Below, in pieces: positions 1-9,608 of a stretch of DNA of 64,000 nucleotides. The first letter of the stretch is position 1, and every line of letters starts with the position of its first letter. Origin of the DNA: Flavobacteriales bacterium. Lineage in GTDB: Bacteria > Bacteroidota > Bacteroidia > Flavobacteriales > Schleiferiaceae. The DNA lies in NCBI GenBank assembly GCA_002707525.1, contig PAND01000004.1, positions 35,746 through 99,745 on the forward strand. Direction: 5' to 3'. Both the position numbers and the translations under genes were made by a program. The notes under the pieces were generated by a model. It was not told where the DNA came from, searched no databases, and saw nothing but the letters and a program-made list of their open reading frames with translations.

Positions 1-2
1 AA

Positions 3-239
3 GTTAAAAATGATGGATTTGAACATATTCACATTCCATCAGGAACCTATGCCGTTTTTCATTTTAAAGGTTTGAGTAGTGATTCAACCATATGGAGATA
101 TATCTACGGGGAATGGCTTCCAAATAGCTCATGGGAGCTTGATGATAAACCACATTTTGAACGACTCGGTCCCGCCTATAAAAACAATCATCCTGATTCT
201 GAGGAAGAAATTTATATACCACTACGGTGCAAAAAATAA
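3..239 (+). CDS. C-terminal fragment of an effector-binding (GyrI-like/AraC-type) domain protein
   Basis: The gene is cut by the left edge of the window. The frame starting at base 3 is open to a TAA at 237-239 and gives 78 residues containing IPSGTYAVFHFKG, then WRYIYGEWLPNS, then DDKPHFERLGP and a final EIYIPL strand. That succession is typical of the C-terminal half of the GyrI-like small-molecule-binding domain found in AraC-family and MerR-family regulators and in stand-alone binding proteins (family knowledge). No DNA-binding part is visible, so whether it is a regulator cannot be decided here. An overlapping forward frame (79-306) reads through the terminator hairpin and is not a real gene. 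Confidence 0.75.
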   Translation, partial: VKNDGFEHIHIPSGTYAVFHFKGLSSDSTIWRYIYGEWLPNSSWELDDKPHFERLGPAYKNNHPDSEEEIYIPLRCKK

Positions 240-251
240 TATCCTAATCAT

Positions 252-277
252 AAAAAACCCCGGCTTTGGCCGGGGTT
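252..277 (-). terminator. Rho-independent terminator for the sdh operon
   Basis: A perfect 9-bp stem (arms 256-264 and 269-277, AACCCCGGC / GCCGGGGTT) with a 4-nt loop. On the minus strand it is followed by a run of Ts (the complement of the A-run at 252-257) and lies 34 bp past the sdhB stop codon. There is no T-run on the plus side, so it mainly serves the minus-strand operon, although the hairpin may also stop the convergent gene. Confidence 0.85.
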
Positions 278-310
278 CAAGATGTGAAAGCTTTTGGCTA
301 GCTTAAGATG

Positions 311-1063
311 TTACTTGTTACTGCTCAAGGAAGCGAATAAATAATCGCGATTCATACGTGCAATATTTTCTAATGAGATTCCCTTTGGGCATTCCACTTC
401 ACAAGCTCCTGTATTGGTGCAATTACCAAATCCCTCTAGGTCCATTTGGTTTACCATACTCAACACGCGTTCCTTGGCCTCAGGCTGACCTTGCGGCAAG
501 AGCGAAAATTGGCTAATTTTCGCGGAAGCGAATAACATAGCAGAAGAATTCTTACAAGTTGCCACACAGGCACCGCAACCTATACAAGTTGCCGCATCAA
601 ATGCCTTATCTGCATTTTCTTTTGGAACCGGAATTGCGTTTGCATCAATGGTATTACCGGAGGTATTGACAGAGATGAATCCTCCCGCACGTTGAATACG
701 ATCAAATGCTGAACGATCCACCATTAAATCTTTAACAATAGGAAACGCCTTAGCTCGGAACGGTTCAATATAGATAGTATCGCCACTCTTAAACTCTCGC
801 ATGTGCAATTGACACGTCGTAACCTTACGGCCTGGACCGTGTGCCTCACCATTAATGAATAAAGAACACATACCGCAAATACCTTCGCGACAATCGTGGT
901 CGAAAACAACAGGCTCAATGCCATCGTTAATCAACTTATCGTTCAAGTAATCCAACATTTCAAGAAAGCTCATATCTTCCTCAACCCCGGAGATTGGGTA
1001 TGTTTTCATCTCACCCTTTTCTTGAGGGCCATTTTGTCTCCAGATTTTTAACGTTAAATCCAT
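311..1063 (-). CDS. sdhB: Succinate dehydrogenase/fumarate reductase iron-sulfur subunit
   Basis: 250 aa. This is the electron-transfer subunit of complex II, passing electrons from the FAD subunit to the quinone site in the inner membrane. The N-terminal ferredoxin-like domain has the [2Fe-2S] cysteines in CREGICGMC. The C-terminal domain has [11 protein letters not shown] and [14 protein letters not shown], the ligands for the [4Fe-4S] and third clusters. It is the last gene of the sdhC-sdhA-sdhB operon, starting 8 bp after sdhA, and a strong terminator follows. The length is normal for the Bacteroidota form. Sequence alone cannot say whether it runs as succinate dehydrogenase or fumarate reductase; an aerobic lifestyle suggests the former. 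Confidence 0.96.
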   Translation of the reverse strand: MDLTLKIWRQNGPQEKGEMKTYPISGVEEDMSFLEMLDYLNDKLINDGIEPVVFDHDCREGICGMCSLFINGEAHGPGRKVTTCQLHMREFKSGDTIYIEPFRAKAFPIVKDLMVDRSAFDRIQRAGGFISVNTSGNTIDANAIPVPKENADKAFDAATCIGCGACVATCKNSSAMLFASAKISQFSLLPQGQPEAKERVLSMVNQMDLEGFGNCTNTGACEVECPKGISLENIARMNRDYLFASLSSNK

Positions 1064-1071
1064 AGGTCCAA

Positions 1072-3072
1072 TTATTTGTAAGAACGCGTCTTTAATTCAA
1101 CATTCTCGAAAGTCAATTCTTCTTTGTGCAATTGCGCTTCAGCCGGAACTCCAGTGAACTCCCATGCACTTACAAAGGCAAAGTTCTCATCATCGCGAAG
1201 CGCCTCACCTTCCAGGCTCTGGTATTCTTCGCGGAAGTGACCGCCACAACTCTCGTTACGCTCAAGTGCATCTTTGGCCATTAGCTCGCCCAGTTCAATA
1301 AGATCCGCAACGCGGCCTGCTTTATCAAGCTCAGGGTTCATACCATTTGCAGAACCAAGCACACGAACATCTGCATAAAATTCTTCACGCAACGCCTGAA
1401 TATCTGCAATAGCTTGTTTCAATCCTTTCTCACTACGTGCCATACCTACTTCATTCCACATGATCTTACCTAGACGCTTGTGGAAGAAGTCTACTGACTT
1501 CGTGCCATTGTTATTGATGAATTTTTCAGTACGCTCACGAACGGCTTGTTCAGCGGCTTCAAATTCCGGGCTATCTGTTGGAATTTTACCCGAACGAATA
1601 TCCGTACTCAAGAATTCACCTACTGTATACGGCGCAACGAAGTAACCGTCGGCCAGGCCTTGCATCAATGCTGAGGCACCCAATCTGTTTGCACCGTGAT
1701 CGGAGAAGTTTGCTTCTCCTAAAGCGAAACATCCCGGAACAGTAGTCATTAAATTATAATCTACCCAAAGACCTCCCATGGTATAGTGTACCGCGGGATA
1801 AATCATCATTGGTTCTTTGTAAGGGTTAGAAGCAGTTATCTTCTCATACATTTGGAAAAGGTTCCCGTATTTGCCTTCAACTACTTTTTCACCTAAGGCT
1901 TTAATTTCATTGACAGAGGCATTTTTCACGCCTTTAACGTGTGCCTCCTCTTCACCAAAGCGCATAATGGCTGCAGCGAAATCTAAGTACACCGCTTCAC
2001 CCGTTTTATTTACTCCGTATCCCGCATCACAACGCTCTTTTGCTGCACGTGACGCAACATCACGAGGCACGAGGTTTCCAAAGGCCGGATAACGACGCTC
2101 TAGGTAGTAATCTCTATCTGCTTCCGCAATGTCATTTGGGTGAAGTTTACCCATACGAATGGCTTCAGCATCTTCTTTTTTAGCAGGTACCCAAATGCGA
2201 CCGTCATTTCTCAACGACTCCGACATCAGAGTCAACTTGCTTTGGTTTTCGCCACTTACCGGAATACACGTTGGATGTATCTGTGTGAAACAAGGATTGG
2301 CCATATGAGCTCCTTTACGGTGAGCCTTCCATGCAGCGGTAACGTTAGATCCCATAGCATTTGTAGACAAGAAGAATACGTTCCCATATCCACCTGTACA
2401 AAGAAGCACCGCGTGTGCGCTGTGACGCTCGAACTCACCGGTGACTAAATTCTTTGCGATGATACCACGAGCCTTTCCGTCAACAACAACCAATTCCTGC
2501 ATTTCGTGACGTGCGTACATTTTCACACGACCCTTTGCAATCTGGCGGTTGAGTGCTGAATAGGCTCCCAATAATAATTGTTGACCCGTCTGGCCTTTCG
2601 CATAGAACGTGCGGCTTACCTGCACGCCACCAAATGAACGGTTATCAAGCAAGCCACCATAATCACGGGCAAAAGGAACACCTTGTGCAACGCACTGGTC
2701 AATAATATTGCGACTTACCTCAGCCAAACGGTGTACATTTCCTTCTCTTGAGCGGTAATCACCGCCTTTAATGGTATCGTAAAACAAACGGTATACAGAA
2801 TCACCGTCATTTTGATAGTTCTTCGCTGCGTTAATACCTCCTTGAGCCGCAATGGAGTGCGCGCGACGCGGCGAATCCTGAAAACAGAATGCTTTCACAT
2901 TATATCCCATTTCTGCCAATGAAGCAGCCGCAGAAGAACCGGCAAGACCAGTTCCTACTACGATTATATCAAGTAACCTCTTGTTTGCAGGTGATACTAA
3001 TGGAATCTCACCTTTATGCTTGGTCCACTTATCGGCAATTGCGCCGGCTGGAACTTTAGAATCTAATGCCAT
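1072..3072 (-). CDS. sdhA: Succinate dehydrogenase/fumarate reductase flavoprotein subunit
   Basis: 666 aa. Catalyses succinate oxidation on covalently bound FAD at the cytoplasmic face of complex II. The N-terminal dinucleotide-binding motif is seen in [19 protein letters not shown]. The FAD-linking histidine region is [15 protein letters not shown]. The substrate-site segment HPTCIP and the C-terminal capping region are also present. I chose the ATG at 3072 ([10 protein letters not shown]) because an upstream in-frame extension to 3135 would run into sdhC, while 3072 leaves a 10-bp spacer after the sdhC stop. This is the long (about 660 aa) form typical of Bacteroidota and epsilonproteobacterial B-type enzymes. 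Confidence 0.96.
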   Translation of the reverse strand: MALDSKVPAGAIADKWTKHKGEIPLVSPANKRLLDIIVVGTGLAGSSAAASLAEMGYNVKAFCFQDSPRRAHSIAAQGGINAAKNYQNDGDSVYRLFYDTIKGGDYRSREGNVHRLAEVSRNIIDQCVAQGVPFARDYGGLLDNRSFGGVQVSRTFYAKGQTGQQLLLGAYSALNRQIAKGRVKMYARHEMQELVVVDGKARGIIAKNLVTGEFERHSAHAVLLCTGGYGNVFFLSTNAMGSNVTAAWKAHRKGAHMANPCFTQIHPTCIPVSGENQSKLTLMSESLRNDGRIWVPAKKEDAEAIRMGKLHPNDIAEADRDYYLERRYPAFGNLVPRDVASRAAKERCDAGYGVNKTGEAVYLDFAAAIMRFGEEEAHVKGVKNASVNEIKALGEKVVEGKYGNLFQMYEKITASNPYKEPMMIYPAVHYTMGGLWVDYNLMTTVPGCFALGEANFSDHGANRLGASALMQGLADGYFVAPYTVGEFLSTDIRSGKIPTDSPEFEAAEQAVRERTEKFINNNGTKSVDFFHKRLGKIMWNEVGMARSEKGLKQAIADIQALREEFYADVRVLGSANGMNPELDKAGRVADLIELGELMAKDALERNESCGGHFREEYQSLEGEALRDDENFAFVSAWEFTGVPAEAQLHKEELTFENVELKTRSYK

Positions 3073-3082
3073 AATAAGCGAA

Positions 3083-3778
3083 TTATAAGTTTTGACCCGG
3101 TTGAACGACATACAGAAACACCGCCACTGCAACAAATCCCGCAGGAATCAGCCAAGCAAATGCTGTCATAGTCATTTTAATGATCGGAGTATATTTCGGA
3201 TGGTTTATTCCCAACGTCTGAAAAGCACTCTGTGCGCCGTGACTTAAGTGGAATGCCAATCCCGTAATTGCAATTACGTAGAAAGCCGCGTACCACCATT
3301 GCTCAAAAGCCTTAACAGTAAGACTCCATAAATCTTTGTTACCATTGGCATCTACGCCCAATTCACCGAAATGCATTTCGTACCAAAAGCTTTTCATATG
3401 AACAACGATGAAGAACAATGTGAGTGTACCTAAGAGCGCCATCTTACGAGATGCCCAAGAGGCATTGGCCGATTGCTTTTCTTTCACATAGCCTTCAGGT
3501 CTTGCTGCGCGGTTTTGAAGTGCGAGCATAATCCCATCAACGGTATGAAGGAAAATAGCACCATACGTAATCCATGAAAGTACCTTAACTACTGGAAAAG
3601 TGGTCATGAAGTGACCGTATTCGTTAAAGGCCAACTTTCCTTCTTCACCAGAAACAAAAAGTTGAAGATTTCCCAACAAATGTCCTACAAGGAAGGTACA
3701 AAGGAAGAGTCCGGATATCGCCATCCAGTACTTTCGTGCTAAAGAAGAGCCAAAAAGCCCTTTAGAAGTTGTTGCCAT
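3083..3778 (-). CDS. sdhC: Succinate dehydrogenase cytochrome b subunit
   Basis: 231 aa. Membrane anchor of complex II with about five hydrophobic helices and several helix-borne histidines, for example in [22 protein letters not shown] and [12 protein letters not shown]. This agrees with a single-subunit, di-heme b anchor (B-type complex II) that provides the quinone site. The ATG at 3778 (MATTSKG) is preferred over a TTG two codons upstream. It is the first gene of the operon, and a Bacteroidota -7 box lies about 40 bp upstream. No separate sdhD is present, as expected for this type. Confidence 0.94.
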   Translation of the reverse strand: MATTSKGLFGSSLARKYWMAISGLFLCTFLVGHLLGNLQLFVSGEEGKLAFNEYGHFMTTFPVVKVLSWITYGAIFLHTVDGIMLALQNRAARPEGYVKEKQSANASWASRKMALLGTLTLFFIVVHMKSFWYEMHFGELGVDANGNKDLWSLTVKAFEQWWYAAFYVIAITGLAFHLSHGAQSAFQTLGINHPKYTPIIKMTMTAFAWLIPAGFVAVAVFLYVVQPGQNL

Positions 3779-3815
3779 GAGCAATTTAAAGTTTAATAGC
3801 CTAATTTTGACTTAA

Positions 3816-3823
3816 CAAATTTA
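3816..3823 (-). promoter_or_regulatory. Promoter -7 box for sdhC-sdhA-sdhB
   Basis: Reading the minus strand, TAAATTTG matches the Bacteroidota -7 consensus TAnnTTTG and sits 38 bp before the sdhC start codon. I see no clear TTTG -33 element at the usual spacing. Confidence 0.45.
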
Positions 3824-3903
3824 CATCACAGACTTTGGTTTATCTAAGATTGTCATGTAAATCACTTATAGAACAATTCTAAATTAAATTAGTCATACCA
3901 GTC

Positions 3904-5193
3904 ATGCGTTACCACAAGCTCAGCAGCTCAATTTTTATTGAAAACCGCAAAAAATTTACCTCGCTACTGAAACCTAATTCATTAGCTATTTTCACTTCAA
4001 ACGATGTATATCCATCTAGCGCTGATGCTCACCTGCCTTTTAAACAACATAGCGATATTTTGTATCTCAGCGGCGCCGATCAAGAAGAAAGTATCTTGGT
4101 GCTCTTTCCAGATGCACATAAAGAAAACCTTCGCGAAGTATTGTTTCTAAAAGAAACCAATGATTTGATTGCAGTTTGGGAAGGAGCCAAATACACTAAA
4201 GAACGAGCGTTTGACATCAGTGGTATCAAAACTGTTTTTTGGCTGTCTGAATTTGAACGCGTCTTTAATGAAATGGCCGTGAATGCGGAAAGTATTTACC
4301 TCAATGGTAATGAACACCTTAGAGCTCATGTGGAGACAGAGTTGCGACAAGACCGCATGAATGCCTGGATCAAAGAGCATTATCACGCACACGAATATGA
4401 GCGTAGCCAACCGATTTTGCACCGTATCCGTGGTACTAAAAGTGAAAATGAATTGGAGGTTATGCGCAAGGCCGCTGAAATTACAATCAAGGGATACAAG
4501 CGAGTTTTGAAATACATGAAACCAGGAGTTTGGGAGCATGAATTAGAGGCTGAGTTTATGCATGAGTTCTTAATGAATCGCAGCCGTGGTTTTGCCTACA
4601 CTCCAATAATAGCAGCAGGAAATAATGCAAATGTGTTGCATTACATTGAAAATAATGAGGAATGTCATGATGGTGACCTTGTTTTGTTTGATGTGGGCGC
4701 TGAATATGGAAATTATACGTGTGACGTAACGAGATGTTTTCCCGTAAACGGTAAATTCTCTGCACGACAAGCAGAAATATACAACGCTGTTTTACGCGTA
4801 CATGAAGGAGCTATTTCTATGCTTCGTCCGGGTATCATGTTGGACGATTACCATAAGAAAGTAGGTGATTTAATGACCGATGAGTTATTGAAACTAGGAC
4901 TGATATCCAAAGATGATGTAGCCAACGAAGATCTAGCTTGGCCCGCATATAAGAAGTACTTCATGCACGGTACAAGCCACTATTTGGGCCTTGATGTGCA
5001 CGACTACGGCTTATGGACCATACCCGTAGAAGAAGGCATGGTATTTACGGTAGAGCCTGGAATTTATATTCCGGAAGAAGGTCTTGGTATTCGCATTGAA
5101 GACGATATCGTCGTTACCAAAGAAGGACATGAAAACTTGACTCGAGAAATTCCAAAAACAGTGGAAGAAATCGAAGCTTTTATGGCAAAATAA
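3904..5193 (+). CDS. pepP: Xaa-Pro aminopeptidase P (M24 family)
   Basis: 429 aa. Metallopeptidase that removes N-terminal residues preceding proline, probably cytoplasmic because no signal peptide is seen. An N-terminal creatinase-like domain (about residues 1-150) is followed by the pita-bread catalytic domain. The dinuclear metal ligands are recognisable: the two Asp in FDVGAEYGNYTCDVTR, the His in MHGTSHYLGLDVHD, and the Glu residues in VEPGIYIPEEGLGIRIEDD. The start is the ATG at 3904, in a spacer divergent from sdhC. It overlaps the downstream hydrolase by one base, so the two are probably co-transcribed. Confidence 0.92.
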   Translation: MRYHKLSSSIFIENRKKFTSLLKPNSLAIFTSNDVYPSSADAHLPFKQHSDILYLSGADQEESILVLFPDAHKENLREVLFLKETNDLIAVWEGAKYTKERAFDISGIKTVFWLSEFERVFNEMAVNAESIYLNGNEHLRAHVETELRQDRMNAWIKEHYHAHEYERSQPILHRIRGTKSENELEVMRKAAEITIKGYKRVLKYMKPGVWEHELEAEFMHEFLMNRSRGFAYTPIIAAGNNANVLHYIENNEECHDGDLVLFDVGAEYGNYTCDVTRCFPVNGKFSARQAEIYNAVLRVHEGAISMLRPGIMLDDYHKKVGDLMTDELLKLGLISKDDVANEDLAWPAYKKYFMHGTSHYLGLDVHDYGLWTIPVEEGMVFTVEPGIYIPEEGLGIRIEDDIVVTKEGHENLTREIPKTVEEIEAFMAK

Positions 5194-6011
5194 TGACGTT
5201 CATACAATACCAAGGCGCGCCCGTTTATTACCAAATTACGGGCGCGCCTTCTTTATTACCCCCTTTAGTATTGCTGCATGGCTTTCTTGAGGACAGCAGA
5301 ATGTGGGATGGTATGATTTCCCATTTTGAATCCAAGGGGTTAGTGGTTTGTATTGATTTGTTAGGACACGGCAAAAGTGGTTCACTTAGCAGTAATCATT
5401 CCATGGAAAAAATGGCGGAAACAGTCTTTGCCATAGTTCATCACCTTGAATTACAAAAGCCAATTATTTTAGGTCATAGCATGGGCGGTTACGTAGGGTT
5501 GGCTTATGCGCAAAACTATGATCAACTAGGAGGATTAGGATTATTCTTCTCTACCCCACATGCAGACAGTTCAGAGCGGAAAATCATGCGCGACCGATCA
5601 GAAAAGCTCGTAAGAAGCTACAAAGACGCCTTCATTAGAACCGCTATTCCACAACTTTTCAGTGAAGAGTTGAGAGCAACATGTTCTAAGCAAATTTCCC
5701 AGCAAATTGAATACAGTCTTGAAATGAATGTGGAAGGTGTGATTGCAGCGATTCGAGGAATCAAAATCCGCTCAGACAAGACTCCTATTCTAGAACAACC
5801 GCCACAAGCATTAGAACCCAACAAAATTGGCGTTTTTGTTGGAGAAACTGATACTATTGTCCCTTTTGAAAAAACAAAAGATTGGATAAACCTGCCCGGC
5901 ATTGGTTTCAAGTTCATCTCGAAACACGGCCATATGGGACACATTTCCGATACCTTAAATTGCACCAAGGCAGTAATTCAGTGGTGGTCGTCATTCGAAA
6001 GCAAAAACTAA
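5193..6011 (+). CDS. Alpha/beta-fold hydrolase
   Basis: 272 aa. A cytoplasmic esterase-like enzyme of unknown substrate. The fold is shown by LHGFLEDSRMW (oxyanion-loop strand) and the nucleophile elbow GHSMGG with its Ser. A likely acid is in GETDTIVPFE and a C-terminal catalytic His in KHGHMGH. The ATG overlaps the stop of the preceding aminopeptidase by one base, so translation is probably coupled. Many such enzymes are annotated as MenH-like or general carboxylesterases; nothing here decides between them. Confidence 0.85.
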   Translation: MTFIQYQGAPVYYQITGAPSLLPPLVLLHGFLEDSRMWDGMISHFESKGLVVCIDLLGHGKSGSLSSNHSMEKMAETVFAIVHHLELQKPIILGHSMGGYVGLAYAQNYDQLGGLGLFFSTPHADSSERKIMRDRSEKLVRSYKDAFIRTAIPQLFSEELRATCSKQISQQIEYSLEMNVEGVIAAIRGIKIRSDKTPILEQPPQALEPNKIGVFVGETDTIVPFEKTKDWINLPGIGFKFISKHGHMGHISDTLNCTKAVIQWWSSFESKN

Positions 6012-6037
6012 AACAGGCGCCCAAGGGCGCCTGTTTT
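6010..6037. terminator. Bidirectional terminator between hydrolase and gdhA
   Basis: Near-perfect inverted repeat (arms 6010-6022 and 6025-6037, AAAACAGGCGCCC) with A-run and T-run flanks. It lies between two convergent genes and can serve both strands. It begins inside the stop codon of the hydrolase gene. Confidence 0.85.
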
Positions 6038-6065
6038 AGTTTTATTTAACCATTAGTTTTTCAAA

Positions 6066-7418
6066 TTACACGACTCCTTGATCTAACATAGCGTCCGCAA
6101 CTTTCACAAAACCTGCAATATTGGCTCCACCAACGTAATCTACCGTTCCGTCTTTACGGGTACCAAATTCTACACAAGCAGAATGAATATCCTTCATAAT
6201 TCGTCTTAAATGACCGTCTACCTCATCACGAGACCAATTCATCCGTAGTGAGTTTTGACTCATTTCTAATCCTGAGGTTGCAACGCCTCCTGCATTGGAA
6301 GCTTTGCCCGGAGCGAACAAAACACTTTTACTTTGAAAAATCTCTACAGCCTCTGGGGTGCAGGGCATGTTTGCGCCTTCTGCTAAGGCGATTAGACCAT
6401 TTTCTACAAGCGTTTTAGCATCTTCAACCTTAAGCTCATTCTGAGTAGCACATGGCAAAGCAACATCTGCTTTTACATTCCATGGCGTTCCTTTCTTGAA
6501 GGACACATTATCAAATTCATCCGCAGCTTCATGAATACGACCTCTACGAACATTTTTCAAATTCATGATAAATTTCAACTGATCACTACTTAATCCTTCT
6601 TCACAAATAATGTGACCCGAAGAATCTGACATGGTAATGACTTTAGCCCCGTATTCTTGACATTTCTCTGCCGCAAACTGAGCAACATTTCCTGAACCAG
6701 AAATAACCACACGTTTACTTTCAAAAGTATCCGCTTGGGTAGCAAGCATCTCCTTCGCAAAATATACTGTTCCGTATCCCGTTGCCTCCGGACGAATCAA
6801 TGATCCACCCCAGCTAAGACTCTTGCCGGTTAATACGCCTGTAAATTCATTGCGGAGTCGTTTATACTGACCAAACATATAACCAATTTCACGGCCGCCC
6901 ACTCCAATGTCTCCCGCAGGAACATCCGTGTTGGGGCCAATATGACGGCTCAATTCAGTCATAAAAGACTGACAAAAACGCATCACTTCGGCATCTGTTT
7001 TGCCCTTTGGGTTGAAATTAGAACCTCCTTTACCACCGCCCATTGGGAGTGTGGTAAGTGAATTCTTGAATATTTGTTCGAAGCCTAGGAACTTGAGTAC
7101 ACTCAAATTCACTGTAGGGTGAAAACGTAATCCTCCTTTGTAAGGACCGATTGCACTATTGAACTCAACGCGATAGCCCTTGTTCACATGTACATTACCC
7201 TTATCATCTGTCCAAGGCACACGAAACATAACAATACGCTCTGGCTCAACAATTCGCTCTAGTAAGCTTTTGCCTTTGTACTTTGGATGGTTTTCAATGA
7301 ATGGGATTACGGATTCGGCCACTTCAACAACAGCCTGCATAAACTCAGGCTCGTTTGGATTAGCAGCATCAACTTTATCAACAAAAGCATCAATCTGCAC
7401 TTGGTGCTGGCTGGTCAT
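6066..7418 (-). CDS. gdhA: Glutamate dehydrogenase (NADP-type, hexameric)
   Basis: 450 aa. Interconverts 2-oxoglutarate plus ammonia and glutamate, the main ammonium assimilation route when ammonium is plentiful. The substrate domain has PYKGGLRFHPTVN and GGGKGGSNFNPKG, with the conserved lysines. The cofactor domain has VISGSGNVAQFAAEK. The overall sequence is the E. coli GdhA-like class, which usually prefers NADPH (family knowledge). The ATG at 7418 (MTSQHQVQ) gives the usual 450-aa length; an upstream in-frame extension of 18 codons has no family support and would cover the promoter box. Confidence 0.95.
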   Translation of the reverse strand: MTSQHQVQIDAFVDKVDAANPNEPEFMQAVVEVAESVIPFIENHPKYKGKSLLERIVEPERIVMFRVPWTDDKGNVHVNKGYRVEFNSAIGPYKGGLRFHPTVNLSVLKFLGFEQIFKNSLTTLPMGGGKGGSNFNPKGKTDAEVMRFCQSFMTELSRHIGPNTDVPAGDIGVGGREIGYMFGQYKRLRNEFTGVLTGKSLSWGGSLIRPEATGYGTVYFAKEMLATQADTFESKRVVISGSGNVAQFAAEKCQEYGAKVITMSDSSGHIICEEGLSSDQLKFIMNLKNVRRGRIHEAADEFDNVSFKKGTPWNVKADVALPCATQNELKVEDAKTLVENGLIALAEGANMPCTPEAVEIFQSKSVLFAPGKASNAGGVATSGLEMSQNSLRMNWSRDEVDGHLRRIMKDIHSACVEFGTRKDGTVDYVGGANIAGFVKVADAMLDQGVV

Positions 7419-7450
7419 AAATCTCTGTTTATTTAGATAGGTTTCTTCAA

Positions 7451-7458
7451 CAAATGTA
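7451..7458 (-). promoter_or_regulatory. Promoter -7 box for gdhA
   Basis: The minus strand reads TACATTTG, a match to TAnnTTTG, 33 bp before the chosen gdhA start. This supports the shorter gdhA start at 7418. Confidence 0.5.
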
Positions 7459-7484
7459 GAATAAATGTTCACTCGTAAACACTT

Positions 7485-8567
7485 TCAATCAGCAGTTTTT
7501 CGAGCATAGGTATGTACACCAATTCTCTGAAGCACTCCCAGTTCAATTAGAACATGTAAAGACTTGAACAACTGAGAGTTATTTACTTCAAAATACTTTT
7601 TCAAATAGGATGAATGCACCTTTCTTCCGTGTGGAAAGTGCTGAATTAATTGACCTTCGAAAGATTTGCTTAAGTCAATTTTACTTCGATTTTTAGACCA
7701 GAGCGGGTAGAAATTACTTGCAAATGTTCCAGGATCCAATGCAATCGATGCGATTTCATCTGCAATCAACTTGTTGGGTCCTTCACTCATAGGCTGGAAT
7801 AAAGCCCCTGGAAGAGCAAATACTTCTCGACCGTAATTAAAAGCTTGATTAGCTGTAATCATTGCGCCGCTTTTCCTTGCGGCCTCAATAACCAGTGTAG
7901 CCAAGGCTGCTCCAGCGATTAATCTATTGCGAACCGGATAATATGGGGGTAAACTAGCTACATGAAAGGGCTGTTCAGTAAAGTAACCTCCGCCTGAATT
8001 CATAATTTGCTGTGCAAGAATCGCATTTTTTTTAGGACTTATATGGCCTAGTCCGCCTGCTAGAAATGCTTGCGTTGTGGCTCCGCAGTCCAAAGCGGTC
8101 TGGTGTGCTACTTCATCTATACCCATGGCTAAACCACTAATTATATTTATTGGAAACTGACTGAGGTCCTCTACAAAACGACGACATTGGAATTTACCAT
8201 AATTGGTCATTTTTCTAGATCCAATAACACTTAGTGGTACTTTCTTATTGTTCCAACGACCCCTTCCAAAAAGTACCACCGGAGGATCAGGAATTTCGCG
8301 TAAAACAGACGGGAAGTTATCAACATCATTTACATACAAGATTACCACTCCCTCTCTTTGACAAATCTCATATTCCATAGATGCAAGGAGAGCTGCTTTT
8401 TCCCAACGGGAATCAAAGTCCTCCTTCCTTTTATATTGTTGATATACAGTAGGTTTTAAGTCTTTTTCATTGAATTGATCGGACGCGATTATTGCTTGCT
8501 TTTCAGCATTGGTTATTCCCTTGAAAAAATGGAGTGTGAGGAGCGGATTCATAGCAGTTATTAACAT
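7485..8567 (-). CDS. dprA: DNA-processing protein DprA
   Basis: 360 aa. Loads RecA onto incoming single-stranded DNA during natural transformation. The Rossmann-like DprA core is clear: VIGSRKMTNYG, IISGLAMGIDEVAHQTAL, GGGYFTEQPF, YYPVRNRLIAGAALATLVIEA and SGAMITANQAFNYGREVFALPG. A short C-terminal winged-helix-like part follows (roughly residues 300-355). An ATG at 8567 and another at 8552 are both possible starts; I give the longer. It lies downstream of a region divergent from the HU-SPOR gene, with gdhA following in the same direction. Confidence 0.92.
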   Translation of the reverse strand: MLITAMNPLLTLHFFKGITNAEKQAIIASDQFNEKDLKPTVYQQYKRKEDFDSRWEKAALLASMEYEICQREGVVILYVNDVDNFPSVLREIPDPPVVLFGRGRWNNKKVPLSVIGSRKMTNYGKFQCRRFVEDLSQFPINIISGLAMGIDEVAHQTALDCGATTQAFLAGGLGHISPKKNAILAQQIMNSGGGYFTEQPFHVASLPPYYPVRNRLIAGAALATLVIEAARKSGAMITANQAFNYGREVFALPGALFQPMSEGPNKLIADEIASIALDPGTFASNFYPLWSKNRSKIDLSKSFEGQLIQHFPHGRKVHSSYLKKYFEVNNSQLFKSLHVLIELGVLQRIGVHTYARKTAD

Positions 8568-8642
8568 CAATCCTTACAATTTAGAAGCATAGCATCAAAT
8601 AATAAAATGTAGTTATTCACACATTCCTCATTTTTGTATGAG

Positions 8643-9566
8643 ATGAACATTGAGTCTATTATAATCAGCCGTTTGCAGAAAACCGGAAAAGTACATTTAT
8701 CCGGTTGGGGCACTTTCTATTTAAAGAGGGAAGCAGTGCGTTGGAATCACATCACTAATACGGCGTTTCCTGCAGGTCAATACTTACACTATAGTCCAAA
8801 TCCAGGGTCCAAAGAAGACACGCTTCTTCCTGAAGTAATGAAATCGTTGGGCGCCTCCATGGAAGTAGCTGAACAATGGATTGGTAGAAAAATCAAAGTT
8901 TGGCAGAATGAAATCGATCACGGAAATGTAGTGATGTTATCCGGTCTAGGTTCTTTTCCATCTAGTAATAAGTTCAACGCTGAACCAGGCACTTTCGACC
9001 CGCAAAGCTTTGGCTTCGTTCCCGTAATGATTCACAGACTGCACGAGCAGAGTGCTTTGCAAGCAAAAGTGGTCGCAAGTCTTAAAATACCTGGAGAGGA
9101 TACAAAAAACGCTTTAAAAGTTTGGCAACGTATGGGCGCGGCGGCTGCAGTTGCGGCGCTGTTTAGCTTGGGTGTAATGCAGAGCTCCGTGGTGACCCAA
9201 GTGGCTGGATGGTTCAACCAAAATGAAGAAACCAATTTATTAAACAGCGCTGAAGTTGAAATAGAGTCGGAAATTGAAGAGACGCTAAGTATACCTGCTC
9301 CACGTGTAGTAAAAAATACGGTGGCTACTATCAATAAAACAACGCATTCCAAAGGTTACAGCATTGTAGTAGGCTCTTTCAAAGAAAAAAACAATGCTGA
9401 TAATTATGCTGCTGAATTAGCTGCTAAAGGATTAGAAATATCTATCATACCCGGCTCTTTGCTTAAAGTAGGAATTGGACATTATTCTTCCAGGTCTGAA
9501 GCTATCAAATCTATGGCCACGATTAAGTCGTCCATAAATTCTGGCGCTTGGATATATGCTTACTAA
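8643..9566 (+). CDS. HU-like (CCDC81-type) domain, transmembrane and SPOR domain protein
   Basis: 307 aa. The N-terminal ~130 residues look like two tandem HU/IHF-superfamily domains of the prokaryotic CCDC81-like clade (segments ISRLQKTGKVHLSGWGTFYL and VMLSGLGSF). A hydrophobic helix follows at about 164-186 (MGAAAAVAALFSLGVM). A serine/threonine-rich linker leads to a C-terminal SPOR domain (about 238-307, starting GYSIVVGSFKEKNNADNYAAE), which in other proteins binds denuded peptidoglycan at division sites. The inferred topology is HU part in the cytoplasm and SPOR in the periplasm. I chose the ATG at 8643; upstream TTG and an out-of-frame ATG are unlikely starts. The role is unproven but may link nucleoid or envelope to the divisome. 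Confidence 0.8.
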   Translation: MNIESIIISRLQKTGKVHLSGWGTFYLKREAVRWNHITNTAFPAGQYLHYSPNPGSKEDTLLPEVMKSLGASMEVAEQWIGRKIKVWQNEIDHGNVVMLSGLGSFPSSNKFNAEPGTFDPQSFGFVPVMIHRLHEQSALQAKVVASLKIPGEDTKNALKVWQRMGAAAAVAALFSLGVMQSSVVTQVAGWFNQNEETNLLNSAEVEIESEIEETLSIPAPRVVKNTVATINKTTHSKGYSIVVGSFKEKNNADNYAAELAAKGLEISIIPGSLLKVGIGHYSSRSEAIKSMATIKSSINSGAWIYAY

Positions 9567-9578
9567 GCGGCCTTAGAC

Positions 9579-9586
9579 TACCTTTG
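9579..9586 (+). promoter_or_regulatory. Promoter -7 box for the thioesterase gene
   Basis: TACCTTTG matches TAnnTTTG, 22 bp before the thioesterase ATG. It lies inside a small imperfect palindrome (GACTAC..GTAGTC). No clear -33 box is seen. Confidence 0.4.
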
Positions 9587-9608
9587 TAGTCAATTCATTA
9601 TTCTTTTC

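Noticed and set aside
79-306. Forward open frame of 75 codons at the left edge
   Set aside because: It overlaps the better frame 3-239 (clear effector-binding domain) and runs through a terminator hairpin; shadow frame.
5193-6011. Assigning the alpha/beta hydrolase as MenH or BioH
   Set aside because: Only general fold motifs are visible and no menaquinone or biotin genes are adjacent.
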